Positions 8,872 to 16,943 of a DNA stretch of 64,000 nt are shown here, piece by piece. Positions within the stretch are counted from its first letter, which is position 1. Each line of letters begins with the position of its first letter. Origin of the DNA: Metaclostridioides mangenotii (GTDB lineage Bacteria; Bacillota; Clostridia; Peptostreptococcales; Peptostreptococcaceae); assembly GCF_017873185.1 (NCBI RefSeq), contig NZ_JAGGJX010000001.1, forward strand, positions 62,001 through 126,000, written 5' to 3'. The translations under genes were made by a program, and so were the position numbers. Below the pieces are notes generated by a model. That model was not told where the DNA came from. It saw nothing but the letters and a program-made list of their open reading frames with translations, and ran no database searches.

Positions 8872-10006
8872 ATTTAAATACCGCCTCAGATTCTTCCTTT
8901 GCAATTTTTAATCTCTCGATAACTCTTACTACGCTTGGTTTTCCTTTTGATTTTAAAAATTCACCAATACCCTTTATAGATTGAATTTCTGGAATGATTA
9001 TACTGACGTTATTAGCTGCATCATCAATGTTATTAATTACTGTCAATCCCCATACAACTATTTCAAATACTAACCAATTAAAACCATACATATATTTGGA
9101 TTTCGATTCATTATAAAGTTTAAACCCATAATCCTCACTGATATTCTCGGATAAGAAATCAATTAGTTTTGTAAATACATTAATATCATTTTCAACATTA
9201 TAATCTGTTTTAGATACAATATCAATTATAGCATCATCAAGGAAAGAATTTATATCATCTGAATTCTTTACATTTTCTATATTTTTATAATTTCTCATTA
9301 CTATAAATCTAGTGATTATATCCATATCAAAACCTAACTCAGTCCTAGAATCTGGAAGTGACATAAAGTTAATGAACTTATCACTTTTACAAAATTGATC
9401 AAGTTTTGAATATACCTCGCTATTAGATTTTAATATAATTGCATTTCTAACTTCTTGATTAGATAATTTAGATCCACCAGTATTTAATCTTTTAAATAAT
9501 TCAAGCGTAGACTGTTCAGAGGTACCATCTTTAACAATAAGTACGCTAATAATTGATCTTTTAAAATCAATACGTGATGAGTGATCAAGAGAATTATCCT
9601 CATTAAATTCATCATTGTTATAATATTTTCCTTCAAGATTAGTCAATATTTTTGCCTTTTTTAGTTTTAGAGGTTCTATTATATTGTTTGTATCTTTATC
9701 TCTTAATTTTCCTACAAAATGGTAAATAGTTGATAATCTTTGAACACCATCTATAACATCCCAAACTCCATTCTCGCTTTGAAGCACGAATATTGCAGGG
9801 ATAGGATATCCAAGTAAAATTGATTCTATAAAGTTTGTTTGTTGTGTTTCGTCCCAGCGAAAAAGTCGTTGGTAATCTGGATCTAAGTTTATTTCATTCT
9901 CTTCATATAAATTCATTAGTTCTCCAACAGTCATAGAAAGTTGGTTAGTTTGTATTTCTTTTCTTTTTTCTATTAATTCTTTTCTTAATGGTGTTTCTAT
10001 TAGCAT
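8864..10006 (-). CDS. DUF262 (GmrS/ParB-like N-terminal) protein
   Basis: A 380-residue DUF262 protein. The ParB/sulfiredoxin-fold motif DGVQRLSTI (residues 86-94) follows PDYQRLFRWDE and a LLGYPIPAIFV strand, the classic layout. In GmrSD-type restriction enzymes the fold provides NTP-dependent regulation or nucleotide hydrolysis, and the HNH half (DUF1524) supplies cleavage. No DUF1524 domain is present; instead the next gene is a HEPN protein overlapping by 8 bp. That pairing, plus the downstream methyltransferase, suggests a sensor/effector defence module. It starts 11 bp after the ImmA gene stop, so it may be transcribed together with the lysogeny genes. Confidence 0.8.
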   Translation of the reverse strand: MLIETPLRKELIEKRKEIQTNQLSMTVGELMNLYEENEINLDPDYQRLFRWDETQQTNFIESILLGYPIPAIFVLQSENGVWDVIDGVQRLSTIYHFVGKLRDKDTNNIIEPLKLKKAKILTNLEGKYYNNDEFNEDNSLDHSSRIDFKRSIISVLIVKDGTSEQSTLELFKRLNTGGSKLSNQEVRNAIILKSNSEVYSKLDQFCKSDKFINFMSLPDSRTELGFDMDIITRFIVMRNYKNIENVKNSDDINSFLDDAIIDIVSKTDYNVENDINVFTKLIDFLSENISEDYGFKLYNESKSKYMYGFNWLVFEIVVWGLTVINNIDDAANNVSIIIPEIQSIKGIGEFLKSKGKPSVVRVIERLKIAKEESEAVFKYE

Positions 10007-10017
10007 AATATTACCTC

Positions 10018-10449
10018 CTATATTTTATGGTTGAATTTAAATTCCAAAAGTTCTAAAGGAACTCTGAAGTAACAAGCCATTTGTTCTAAATTGAAATTCA
10101 TTTCTTTTATTTCTAATAGGTCGTTGTCTGAAACCATTAACGCAAACTTATTTGCTTGGTTTTCAAATTTGTTAGTATTCGAATATGTATAATTAGTTAA
10201 AAAACATATATTAGAGTTGCTATGTAAATTTATGTGTCCTAACTCATGTGCTAAAACAATTTCCTCTTCTTCATAAGGAAGGCGATTATTTAATATAATA
10301 GCTTTTTGACCTTCTAAACTCGTGTAATAACCTTTTATATTATTTAAATCATGTTTTATTATTTCTATATCGAGGCATGAGCAAATATCATAAACATTTC
10401 TACTATTACATTTATTTACCAATTCAATTACATTTTTTTTTATTTTCAA
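10018..10449 (-). CDS. ImmA/IrrE-family metallopeptidase
   Basis: A 143-residue zinc protease with HELGH at residues 68-72. Proteins of this family cleave a partner XRE repressor to release lysogeny after DNA damage, as ImmA does for ImmR. It lies 14 bp downstream of the cI-like gene on the same strand, the standard arrangement. AGGAGGG precedes the ATG. Confidence 0.88.
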   Translation of the reverse strand: MKIKKNVIELVNKCNSRNVYDICSCLDIEIIKHDLNNIKGYYTSLEGQKAIILNNRLPYEEEEIVLAHELGHINLHSNSNICFLTNYTYSNTNKFENQANKFALMVSDNDLLEIKEMNFNLEQMACYFRVPLELLEFKFNHKI

Positions 10450-10463
10450 ATAGCAACGCCCTC

Positions 10464-10859
10464 CTAGTGCTTCTTTTTATTCTTTTTTTGTAATATATCT
10501 ATAGTAAGTCTTAGAGAATTTCTAAGGGCAATTAAATCGTCTTCATCAGCTATTTGACCACATAACATTAAATCATCTTGTTGTAAAAGTTCATCAATTA
10601 TTTTTTCTATTTCCTTTTCATCACTTGTATTTTTATTTTCTTTTTTAACATTTATCTCATCAGTTCTTCCTAATAAATAATCAGTAGTAACATCGAGAGC
10701 ATTTGCTATTTTTACTATCACTTCACCTTTAGGCTCTCTAAGATCATTTTCATATCTAGATAACGTAGCTTCTGTTAAGTTTGTTTTATCCGCAAGTTCT
10801 CTTTGGCTAAGATTTGATTTTTTTCTTAACCTCGTTATTCTTTCTCCTAAACTTTCCAT
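10464..10859 (-). CDS. cI-like XRE-family prophage repressor
   Basis: A 131-residue repressor with an N-terminal helix-turn-helix (ITRLRKKSNLSQRELADKTN then LSRYENDLREP) and a charged C-terminal tail in place of the LexA-type peptidase domain. Inactivation therefore probably depends on the adjacent ImmA protease. It is divergent from a cro-like gene across a 160-bp region with four TTACCRAA-type half-sites, its likely operators. Confidence 0.88.
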   Translation of the reverse strand: MESLGERITRLRKKSNLSQRELADKTNLTEATLSRYENDLREPKGEVIVKIANALDVTTDYLLGRTDEINVKKENKNTSDEKEIEKIIDELLQQDDLMLCGQIADEDDLIALRNSLRLTIDILQKKNKKKH

Positions 10860-10875
10860 ATGTATATCAACTCCC

Positions 10876-11009
10876 TTACCAAAAGTATAAAATAATTTAC
10901 AAAAATGTAAACCGTTATTACCAAATTTATAATAAATAAGTTATAAATGTTAAAATATGTATTGACACTTACCGAACGTATAAGTATAATGTAGTTATAC
11001 AATTGGTAA
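10876..11009. promoter_or_regulatory. lysogeny switch: early promoter and operator half-sites
   Basis: A near-consensus promoter reads right: TTGACA (10962-10967), 17-bp spacer, TATAAT (10985-10990). Four copies of TTACC(A/G)A(A/T) lie at 10876, 10918, 10969 (inside the spacer) and, inverted, at 11002-11009. The third overlaps the promoter so that bound repressor would block it. The divergent repressor promoter must lie left of this. Confidence 0.75.
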
Positions 11010-11022
11010 GTAAATAAAGAGG

Positions 11023-11253
11023 GTGATTGAAATAAATGTAAAAATTTTAAAATCTAAAAGAGTTTTATTAGGGCTTAGGCAAAAAGATGTTGCTAAAGGT
11101 CTTGATTTAACAGAAAAGACATATTGTTTAAAGGAAAATGGTAAGACTGACTTCACAAGACAAGAGATAGATAAAATATCGATAATATTAAAATTAGATT
11201 TAGATGACGTAAACTTAATTTTTTTTGACAATAAAATTACCAAATGTATATGA
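11023..11253 (+). CDS. cro-like XRE helix-turn-helix protein
   Basis: A 76-residue protein with an XRE helix-turn-helix (LKSKRVLLGLRQKDVAKGLD then TYCLKENGKTDF). It is the first rightward gene after the early promoter. The start is uncertain: GTG at 11023 overlaps the purine-rich AGAGGG, and no ATG is in frame at good spacing. A non-standard start a few codons downstream is possible. It fits the Cro position and size. Confidence 0.7.
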   Translation: MIEINVKILKSKRVLLGLRQKDVAKGLDLTEKTYCLKENGKTDFTRQEIDKISIILKLDLDDVNLIFFDNKITKCI

Positions 11254-11270
11254 AAAGAAAGGAGATAAAT

Positions 11271-12041
11271 ATGAATAACTTAATACCAATTAATTTTAAA
11301 AAACAAAATGTAATAACAACAGAATTACTCGCAGAGGTATATGGAACAGATGTAAAAAACATAAGTAACAACTTTAACAGAAATAAGAAGAATTTTGAAA
11401 AGAATAAACACTATTATTTGCTTGAAGGTGAGGAATTGAAAGAGTTCAAAGGTATTCATCTTAAAGATGAAAGCCTTAAGTTTGTAAGTCAACTTTACCT
11501 TTGGACAGAAAGAGGAGCAAACAGACATTGCAAAATCTTAGACACAGATAAAGCATGGGAGCAATTTGATAATTTGGAAGAAACATATTTCAAAGTTAAG
11601 GAAAATAAACAGCAATTGCCAGCTGATTACGAACAAGCACTTGAACAGTTGTTATTACAAGTCAAGGAGAATAAGCAGCTTCAATTAGAACGTAAAGAAA
11701 AAGATCAGAAAATATTAGAATTTCAGCCAAAAGCTGAAAAATGGTCTGTATATTTAGACAGCAACGGATTAAGCACGATTGATGATTTTGCAAAGGCAAT
11801 AGCAATCATAGGGCTCGGCTGAAATAACATGTATGAGTATCTAAGAAATAAAAGATTCTTAAGACAAGATAATTCTCCATATCAAAAGTACATAGAACAA
11901 GGGTTAATGATTAGGAGACAAAGCGGTCAATATCTTTATAGAGGTGCATTAGAAGATAGTTATAAAACATACTTAACGAGCAAGGGGATAGATAAGATTA
12001 TTGGGTTACTTGAGAAAGATGGATATATACAAATTAATTAA
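11271..12041 (+). pseudogene. phage antirepressor (ORF6N + KilA-C), split by an in-frame UGA
   Basis: Begins MNNLIPINFKKQ after AAAGGAGAT and shows an ORF6N-type N-terminal domain (VITTELLAEVYGTDVKNISN) and a central coiled region. TGA at 11820-11822 interrupts ...AIAIIGLG; the same frame then continues NNMYEYLRNKRFL to a normal KilA-C end at 12041. In this family GLGRNKM-like sequence is expected, so the TGA looks like a CGA-to-TGA change. Without readthrough the product is 183 residues and lacks the C-terminal domain. The downstream half has an ATG (11829) and could be made separately. Confidence 0.8.
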
Positions 12042-12104
12042 GAAATATGAAATGACATGGGACAAATTTATTCAAGCATATCTATGTAAAAAAGGGGTGA
12101 TAAC

Positions 12105-12299
12105 ATGGTTGAATTAATAGCTAATGATGTAGAGCAAGATGGAAAAATATATGATAGTTTGCACCATGTTGATAAATGTAGGTTTTTTGCGAACTATGCA
12201 CGCAATACAGAGGATGAGCAAAAACAAGTGTTAGATGATATACGAGATGTAGTTATAGAAATACTGCAAGGATTAGCTAACGAAGGGATTTATATATAA
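12105..12299 (+). CDS. small acidic phage early protein
   Basis: A 64-residue acidic protein with no named domain (MVELIANDVEQDGK...). AAAAGGGG lies in front of the ATG. A small GTGCTTCGGCAC hairpin follows the stop. It belongs to the early operon between the antirepressor and a second HTH gene. Confidence 0.55.
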   Translation: MVELIANDVEQDGKIYDSLHHVDKCRFFANYARNTEDEQKQVLDDIRDVVIEILQGLANEGIYI

Positions 12300-12353
12300 G
12301 TGCTTCGGCACTTCTTTAAATAAAATGGACAAGCTTATTAATAATTGGAGATG

Positions 12354-12554
12354 ATGAAAATTTCTATAGGAGAAAATATTAAATACTTTAGACGTAAGAA
12401 AGGAATTTCTAGACAAGAGTTAGCTGATAAATTAAATCTATCGGTTCACGCAATAACCAAATATGAACAAGGGCAAAGAGAAGTAAAAGCAAGCAAATTA
12501 CTTGATATAGCTAGTATATTATCTGTAAATATAAATCAATTAGTAAAAAAGTAG
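12354..12554 (+). CDS. small XRE-family helix-turn-helix protein
   Basis: Encodes a 66-residue XRE DNA-binding domain: IKYFRRKKGISRQELADKLN and TKYEQGQREVKASKLL are the two conserved segments. It consists of the HTH only. The start is one of two adjacent ATGs (12351, 12354) after TTGGAG. It is in the early operon and may be a second Cro-like or replication-control regulator. Confidence 0.75.
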   Translation: MKISIGENIKYFRRKKGISRQELADKLNLSVHAITKYEQGQREVKASKLLDIASILSVNINQLVKK

Positions 12555-12581
12555 GCGAAATTTAATTAGGAGGTAAATTAA

Positions 12582-12746
12582 ATGAACAAATTATCAAAAA
12601 TAATAACAGGAATTTTAATATTATCAAGTTTAACAATAGGAGCAGTAGCAACTTATAACATTAATCATATATACGATAGGATCGCAGAACTAGAAGAGGT
12701 TAACAGTCAACAATATAATAGGATTTTAGAGTTGGAACATAAATAA
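12582..12746 (+). CDS. 54-residue membrane-anchored phage protein
   Basis: AGGAGG lies 8 bases before the ATG. The product has one N-terminal transmembrane or signal-anchor segment (IITGILILSSLTIGAVATY) and a short acidic coiled tail (RIAELEEVNSQQ). No family recognised. It sits in a run of tightly packed early genes, each with its own strong ribosome-binding site. Confidence 0.55.
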   Translation: MNKLSKIITGILILSSLTIGAVATYNINHIYDRIAELEEVNSQQYNRILELEHK

Positions 12747-12774
12747 AAAATAGACAAGTATAGGAGGTAATTAA

Positions 12775-12897
12775 ATGAACTTTATAACATATCTAATAGG
12801 TTGTATCAAACACAAAGAAAGACCGTCTCTAAAGCACTACGTAGATTGTGTAAATGTAATAGAAAACGCTAAATCTGAGTTAAAGGAGTGGATATAA
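12775..12897 (+). CDS. 40-residue phage early protein
   Basis: ATG after AGGAGGTAATTAA; the product is MNFITYLIGCIKHKERPSLK... and ends at a TAA one base before the next start. The strong ribosome-binding site and the close packing argue for a real gene. No function is recognisable. Confidence 0.5.
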   Translation: MNFITYLIGCIKHKERPSLKHYVDCVNVIENAKSELKEWI

Positions 12898-12898
12898 A

Positions 12899-13216
12899 AT
12901 GGACAAGTTAAAAGGAAGCATGATGGTTGTTGATTCGAATATTAACACAGTAGAGGAAATGCTAAAAGATAATGAAATAAGATTGTCAGAAATTAAGCGA
13001 ACTGCAGTTAAATATTGTTCACGAGATGAGGGCAAAATAGAAAATCAGCAATTAGTTGTAAATGATTTAAAATCGCAACTTAAAATGGCAAAGATAATTA
13101 GAAAAGATCTAGTACTAACACAAGAAAGAGAAGAGCAAAAAGAAAAGAGCCGCTCCAACGACTCAATTCAAGAACTACAAAATATAATTACGTTAATTAT
13201 ACCACAGGAGGCATAA
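12899..13216 (+). CDS. coiled-coil phage early protein
   Basis: A 105-residue, mostly helical charged protein, probably coiled coil (MLKDNEIRLSEIKR, KSQLKMAKIIRKDL, REEQKEKSRSND). The upstream gene's tail contains the ribosome-binding site (AAAGGAGTGG). It is in line with the recombination and replication genes. Family not recognised. Confidence 0.6.
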   Translation: MDKLKGSMMVVDSNINTVEEMLKDNEIRLSEIKRTAVKYCSRDEGKIENQQLVVNDLKSQLKMAKIIRKDLVLTQEREEQKEKSRSNDSIQELQNIITLIIPQEA

Positions 13217-13218
13217 TT

Positions 13219-13473
13219 ATGAAAATACAAGATTTAGAAACAGATATATTACTAACAAAATTAGATACAAACTATATCGATGAAGACTATAAAATGGGTT
13301 ATATCAATGGCTTAGAAGCATTCACCAAAAGATATAAACAAAATTATAGTTTAGTAGATTTAAATAAACATCTAATTGATTTAACTAAAGGCTTCGAAGG
13401 AAGTTATATAGACGGCTTTGTCCTTGCTTATAAAAGCAATCTTACAAAGCTAGAGAAGGAATTAAAACATTAA
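13219..13473 (+). CDS. 84-residue phage protein
   Basis: A small soluble protein starting MKIQDLETDILLT after ACAGGAGGCAT, two bases beyond the previous stop. It has two similar GYINGLEAF / GSYIDGFVLAY segments, which hints at an internal helical repeat. No known domain. Confidence 0.55.
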   Translation: MKIQDLETDILLTKLDTNYIDEDYKMGYINGLEAFTKRYKQNYSLVDLNKHLIDLTKGFEGSYIDGFVLAYKSNLTKLEKELKH

Positions 13474-13492
13474 TATATTGGGGGAATTAATT

Positions 13493-14413
13493 ATGAATAA
13501 TCAAGTAGCAAATATATATGAGAACAGCAATATGCAAGTTCAAAACAAAGAGCTTAGTGCAACAAAAGAAATGGTTACAACAAGGCAAGCTCAAGAAGTA
13601 CAAGCAGCAATGATAATAGCAAAGAAATTCCCAAGAGACGAGGTAGAAGCATTTAATCGAATACTAAAGTCTTGCCAAAGGAAAAGTCTAGCGGAACAAA
13701 GTATGTATGAATACCCAAGAGGTGGGCAAAAAGTAACTGGTCCAAGTATAAGACTAGCTGAAGCATTAGCACAGAATTGGGGTAACCTTGATTATGGAAT
13801 TATAGAACTTGAGCAAAAGAATGGCGAAAGCCAAGTAATGGCATATGCTTGGGATTTAGAAACGAACACGAGACAATGCAAAATATTTAGCGTACCGCAT
13901 GTTAGAACATCAAATAAATTCGGGAATAAAGCATTAACAGATCCAAGAGATATATACGAAACAGTTGCTAATCAAGGTGCTAGGAGACTGAGAGCTTGCA
14001 TACTAGGTGTTATACCAGGAGACGTAATAGACAGTGCTATTGAACAGTGCGAATTAACTTTAAAAGGTGCTAACCCTGAACCTCTGATTGATAGAGTAAG
14101 AAAGATGGTTAAGACTTTTGAGGATAAATTCAGCGTAACAAAAGAAATGCTTGAGGAAACTATAGGTTGTAATTCTGAGGCATTTAGCGAGAGTGATTTC
14201 ATGAGACTTAGAAATATTTATGCTAGTTTAAAAGATGGCATGTCAAAACGAGAGGACTGGTTCAAAATTAAGTCTACTGAGAAATCAGTATTTGAAACAG
14301 ATAGCGATGTAGAAGTTAAGAACGGTTTAGTAGAACCAACTAGGTGCGAATGTTGCGATTATTGCAGAAATACTAAAGTATTAAAAGGTCCAATTAGTTT
14401 TACAGAATTATAA
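13493..14413 (+). CDS. conserved phage protein of the replication/recombination region
   Basis: A 306-residue protein starting at the ATG after GGGGG. It contains a conserved block with FPRDEVEAFNRIL, YPRGGQKVTGPSIRLAE, LAQNWGNLDYG and NQGARRLRACILGVIPG, which I recall from many Firmicutes siphophages, normally beside replication genes. The pattern and position suggest a DNA-processing role such as single-strand annealing, but no annealing-protein motif is certain. A cluster of cysteines (CECCDYC) near the C-terminus could bind zinc. Confidence 0.6.
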   Translation: MNNQVANIYENSNMQVQNKELSATKEMVTTRQAQEVQAAMIIAKKFPRDEVEAFNRILKSCQRKSLAEQSMYEYPRGGQKVTGPSIRLAEALAQNWGNLDYGIIELEQKNGESQVMAYAWDLETNTRQCKIFSVPHVRTSNKFGNKALTDPRDIYETVANQGARRLRACILGVIPGDVIDSAIEQCELTLKGANPEPLIDRVRKMVKTFEDKFSVTKEMLEETIGCNSEAFSESDFMRLRNIYASLKDGMSKREDWFKIKSTEKSVFETDSDVEVKNGLVEPTRCECCDYCRNTKVLKGPISFTEL

Positions 14414-14423
14414 AAAAATAGGC

Positions 14424-14682
14424 TGTGGATAATTCGATGTTGTGGATAACTATAGTTTAATCGCTAACAAAGCAAAATAGGGTCTAGAAGTATTGAAATA
14501 CAAACGTAAATAAGAGGTCAATTATTTACAACTAACAAACGCTTAACAAAGCAACTAACAATCGAACTAACAAGCTTGTCTAACAAACAGAGAAGATATT
14601 GAAATTTCAATGGCTAAGGGTTTGTTATTTACTATCAATTAACAAACCCTTCTAACAATCGAACTAACAAAGTAACTAACAA
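14424..14682. other. putative phage replication origin: DnaA boxes and iterons
   Basis: Fills most of the 349-bp gap before the replication gene. Two perfect DnaA boxes (TGTGGATAA) lie at 14424-14432 and 14441-14449. YTAACAA iterons start at 14464, 14532, 14543, 14555, 14567, 14580, 14639, 14652, 14664 and 14676, with 11-13-bp spacing inside two clusters. Between the clusters a hairpin has arms AAGGGTTTGTTA (14616-14627) and TAACAAACCCTT (14640-14651). An AT-rich stretch (about 14706-14745) could be the unwinding element. There is no coding frame of note. Confidence 0.8.
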
Positions 14683-14762
14683 CAAACAAGAAGTATTAAG
14701 AAGTGTTATTAATATATATATTTATTTATATTACTAGCTAAGTAGAAAGGTAGGGGGATTAT

Positions 14763-15200
14763 TTGAATAAAGATGTTGGTTGGATAAAACTTCATAGAAA
14801 GATTTTAAATAGTCCTACTTATTTAAGTTTAAATTCTAAGCAAAGAGATATACTTATTTCTTTATTGCTTATAGTTAATCATAAGGAAAACAAAGTTATT
14901 GTAGATGGAAAACAAATAATCTTAAAGCCAGGACAAACTTTAACATCTTTAGCGAAGATTAAAGAGAGGTGTGCAAATGATGTAAGCACGCAGAATATAA
15001 GAACATGTCTTGAATTATTAAAGGAGGTAGAGTTTCTAAGTTGGGAGTCTACGACTAAGTACAGGATTATAACAATAACAAACTGGCAGCAATATCAAAT
15101 GAAAGAGAATGGCAGTATAGATATAAAACAAAATGAAATGAGTGAAATAGAGAAAAGAAATTTAGAGTTGATGGAAAGAGAAAGAGCAGGGGCTTTATAA
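14763..15200 (+). CDS. phage replication protein (replisome-organiser N-terminal type)
   Basis: A 145-residue protein starting at TTG after GTAGGGGG. WIKLHRKILNSPTYLSL followed by a winged-helix region (LTSLAKIKERCAND, RTCLELLKEVEFL) and ITNWQQYQ is typical of the N-terminal domain of phage replisome organisers and DnaD-like initiators. It lacks the DnaD C-terminal domain. Its position right after the iterons supports origin binding. Confidence 0.75.
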   Translation: MNKDVGWIKLHRKILNSPTYLSLNSKQRDILISLLLIVNHKENKVIVDGKQIILKPGQTLTSLAKIKERCANDVSTQNIRTCLELLKEVEFLSWESTTKYRIITITNWQQYQMKENGSIDIKQNEMSEIEKRNLELMERERAGAL

Positions 15201-15240
15201 ATTCAGAGGGTGACGACCACTCTAGAAAGGTGATTAATAA

Positions 15241-15378
15241 ATGGAATTAAGTGATTTAAGTATATGGATAGATAGAACTTTAGAACTATGGCTTATTCAA
15301 GGTTACAGTAAATGGGAAGCGTTTAATAAGGCTGAGAGAGATCTGGAGGGTGAACTTTATGATTATTATAGCAACTAG
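15241..15378 (+). CDS. 45-residue phage protein
   Basis: ATG follows AGAAAGGTGATTAATAA. The product, MELSDLSIWIDRTLELWLIQ..., is a small helical protein ending DLEGELYDYYSN. Small proteins of this kind are common after phage replication genes; the role is unknown. Its end overlaps the next gene by 20 bp. Confidence 0.5.
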   Translation: MELSDLSIWIDRTLELWLIQGYSKWEAFNKAERDLEGELYDYYSN

Positions 15379-15508
15379 AATAATACTTGTCTTGATAGGG
15401 ATAGGGGCGTTAATTTCGGTGTTCATTATTAGAGATAAGAAAACACTGATTAGATACGATATAAGCTATATCATAAATATTACTTCTCCATATAGTAATA
15501 ATATATAG
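15359..15508 (+). CDS. 49-residue membrane peptide
   Basis: The ATG at 15359 lies inside the previous gene with GGAGGG in front. The N-terminal half is one hydrophobic segment (IILVLIGIGALISVFII), followed by a basic stretch. A small phage membrane protein of unknown role. Confidence 0.45.
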   Translation: MIIIATRIILVLIGIGALISVFIIRDKKTLIRYDISYIINITSPYSNNI

Positions 15509-15593
15509 AAGATTATAAAAAGTATAGAGAAAAAATTATACTTTAAAGCTAGTAATAACCTTATATAAATACAATAAGTATTGGAGTGAGAAA

Positions 15594-15821
15594 ATGATTA
15601 ATGATTTAGGAAGTATATTAGCTATTATCCTGTTAGTCATTATTTTAATCATAGTGGCATTTATAGCAGGTAGGATTGTAGAATATAGAAAACATTTAGA
15701 GGACAAGGAATTGTCTGATGATGTATTTAATAGATGTATTGATCTTACTAAGGAAAATATATATTTAAAAAGTCAAATAGGGTTAGACAACTTAATTAAA
15801 GATGATTTGGAAAGGAAGTAA
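15594..15821 (+). CDS. 75-residue single-span membrane protein
   Basis: The N-terminal transmembrane segment (residues about 8-28, ILAIILLVIILIIVAFIAGR) is followed by a charged, probably coiled tail. GGAGTGAG precedes the ATG. Family not recognised; it sits just before the RusA gene. Confidence 0.55.
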   Translation: MINDLGSILAIILLVIILIIVAFIAGRIVEYRKHLEDKELSDDVFNRCIDLTKENIYLKSQIGLDNLIKDDLERK

Positions 15822-15901
15822 TAGAGTTTACATTAAGGCACTTAGGGGGTGCTTTAGATATATAAGTACCTTCTAAAATACATAAAATTGAGGGTTAAGA
15901 A

Positions 15902-16261
15902 TTGAAAGAAGAATTTACAATACCAGGAGAGTGTGTCAGCAAGGACAGACCAAGATTTCATAATGGACATGCTCGAACGACAGATAAAACAAGATATTTT
16001 GAACAGTCAATCAAGTACTTGTATGGTAAGAGACATTATTTTGAGGGACTGATTAAAGTTAGTATAGATATTTATTCTGAGAAACCTAAGAAACCGAGTT
16101 ACTTAAGACCAACAAAGAAAGATATAGACAACATGGTTAAGGCTGTACTAGATGGATTAAATGGTAAAGCCTTCAAAGATGATAGGTACATATGTGAGTT
16201 ACATGCTAGTAAATATTATAGCGATGAAGCAAGGATTGAGGTAACTATAGAAGATATATAG
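15902..16261 (+). CDS. rusA: RusA-family Holliday-junction endonuclease
   Basis: A 119-residue homodimeric resolvase. The acidic catalytic core is seen as KKDIDNMVKAVLDGLNG followed by AFKDDRYI, with the usual N-terminal GECVSKDRPRF. RusA cuts Holliday junctions at CC dinucleotides in phage replication and recombination. TTG start at 15902; the ribosome-binding site AATTGAGGG lies 10-14 bases upstream. It is followed after 10 bp by the ArpU-like gene. Confidence 0.88.
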   Translation: MKEEFTIPGECVSKDRPRFHNGHARTTDKTRYFEQSIKYLYGKRHYFEGLIKVSIDIYSEKPKKPSYLRPTKKDIDNMVKAVLDGLNGKAFKDDRYICELHASKYYSDEARIEVTIEDI

Positions 16262-16271
16262 GAGTGATGTT

Positions 16272-16775
16272 ATGGCTAACGATTTAGAAAAAGATTGTAT
16301 TGAGTTTACAGAAAAGCTGCTAAAAGGATATAGGGAATTAAAACTACATTTGGAAGAATTAAAAAGGCTTAAAGAAACTTTAAAGTGTGATTATACAACA
16401 CAAGCTATTATATATGACAAAGTAAAAGTATCTCCAACTAATAAAATTTCTAAAGAGGTTGAGGAAGATGTTATTAGGACTTTGAGTAGGATAGAGGAAT
16501 TAGAAAAAGAGATTGATGAGGAAAGTAGTCTTATAACTCAAATAGACAGGGCTATTAGTAATCTTAGCCCAATACATAAGTTAATAATACAATCGAAATA
16601 CATAGAAGGTTTAGATTGGCAACAAATAATTGACATAACAAACTACTGTGAAAGGCAACTAAGAAACAAGAAAAACGAAGCAGTGAAAGGTGTAGCTATA
16701 ATATTGTTCGGGAGTGAAATTTTTAAAGAGGAAGAGCCAAATTTATTTGATATGATTATTAATAAAAAAAACTGA
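16272..16775 (+). CDS. ArpU-like / sigma-70 region 4-like phage transcription regulator
   Basis: A 167-residue protein. An N-terminal coiled coil is followed by LSPIHKLIIQSKYIEGLDWQ and CERQLRNKKNEAVKGV, the pattern of a sigma region 4-like helix-turn-helix found in phage late-gene regulators. It is the last early gene and is well placed to switch on terminase and structural genes. Seen: HTH pattern and position. Inferred: late activator role. Confidence 0.7.
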   Translation: MANDLEKDCIEFTEKLLKGYRELKLHLEELKRLKETLKCDYTTQAIIYDKVKVSPTNKISKEVEEDVIRTLSRIEELEKEIDEESSLITQIDRAISNLSPIHKLIIQSKYIEGLDWQQIIDITNYCERQLRNKKNEAVKGVAIILFGSEIFKEEEPNLFDMIINKKN

Positions 16776-16829
16776 GATATAATTAAATTGCCATAATATA
16801 TAAAAGTAATCTAGAATTTTACATCTAAT

Positions 16830-16865
16830 TGACCAGTTAGTACATTTTAATGACCAGTTATGTCA
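16830..16865 (+). promoter_or_regulatory. TGACCAGTTA direct repeats, 21-bp spacing (copy 1)
   Basis: TGACCAGTTAG at 16830 and TGACCAGTTATGTCA at 16851 are exactly 21 bp apart, two helical turns. A -10-like TATAAT lies at 16914-16919 before the secreted-protein gene, without a good -35, as expected for an activator-dependent promoter. The same repeat with the same spacing occurs in front of the gene at 41832. Confidence 0.7.
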
Positions 16866-16943
16866 AGGTTATTGAATAATAAATATATTAATGTTAATTT
16901 ATAACAAATTAAGTATAATAAAAAACTATACTGGGAGGTTTAT

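Noticed and set aside
11820-11822. UGA in the antirepressor as a selenocysteine codon
   Set aside because: The position is Arg in the expected family pattern, no hairpin follows as at 60481, and phage antirepressors have no known Sec need.
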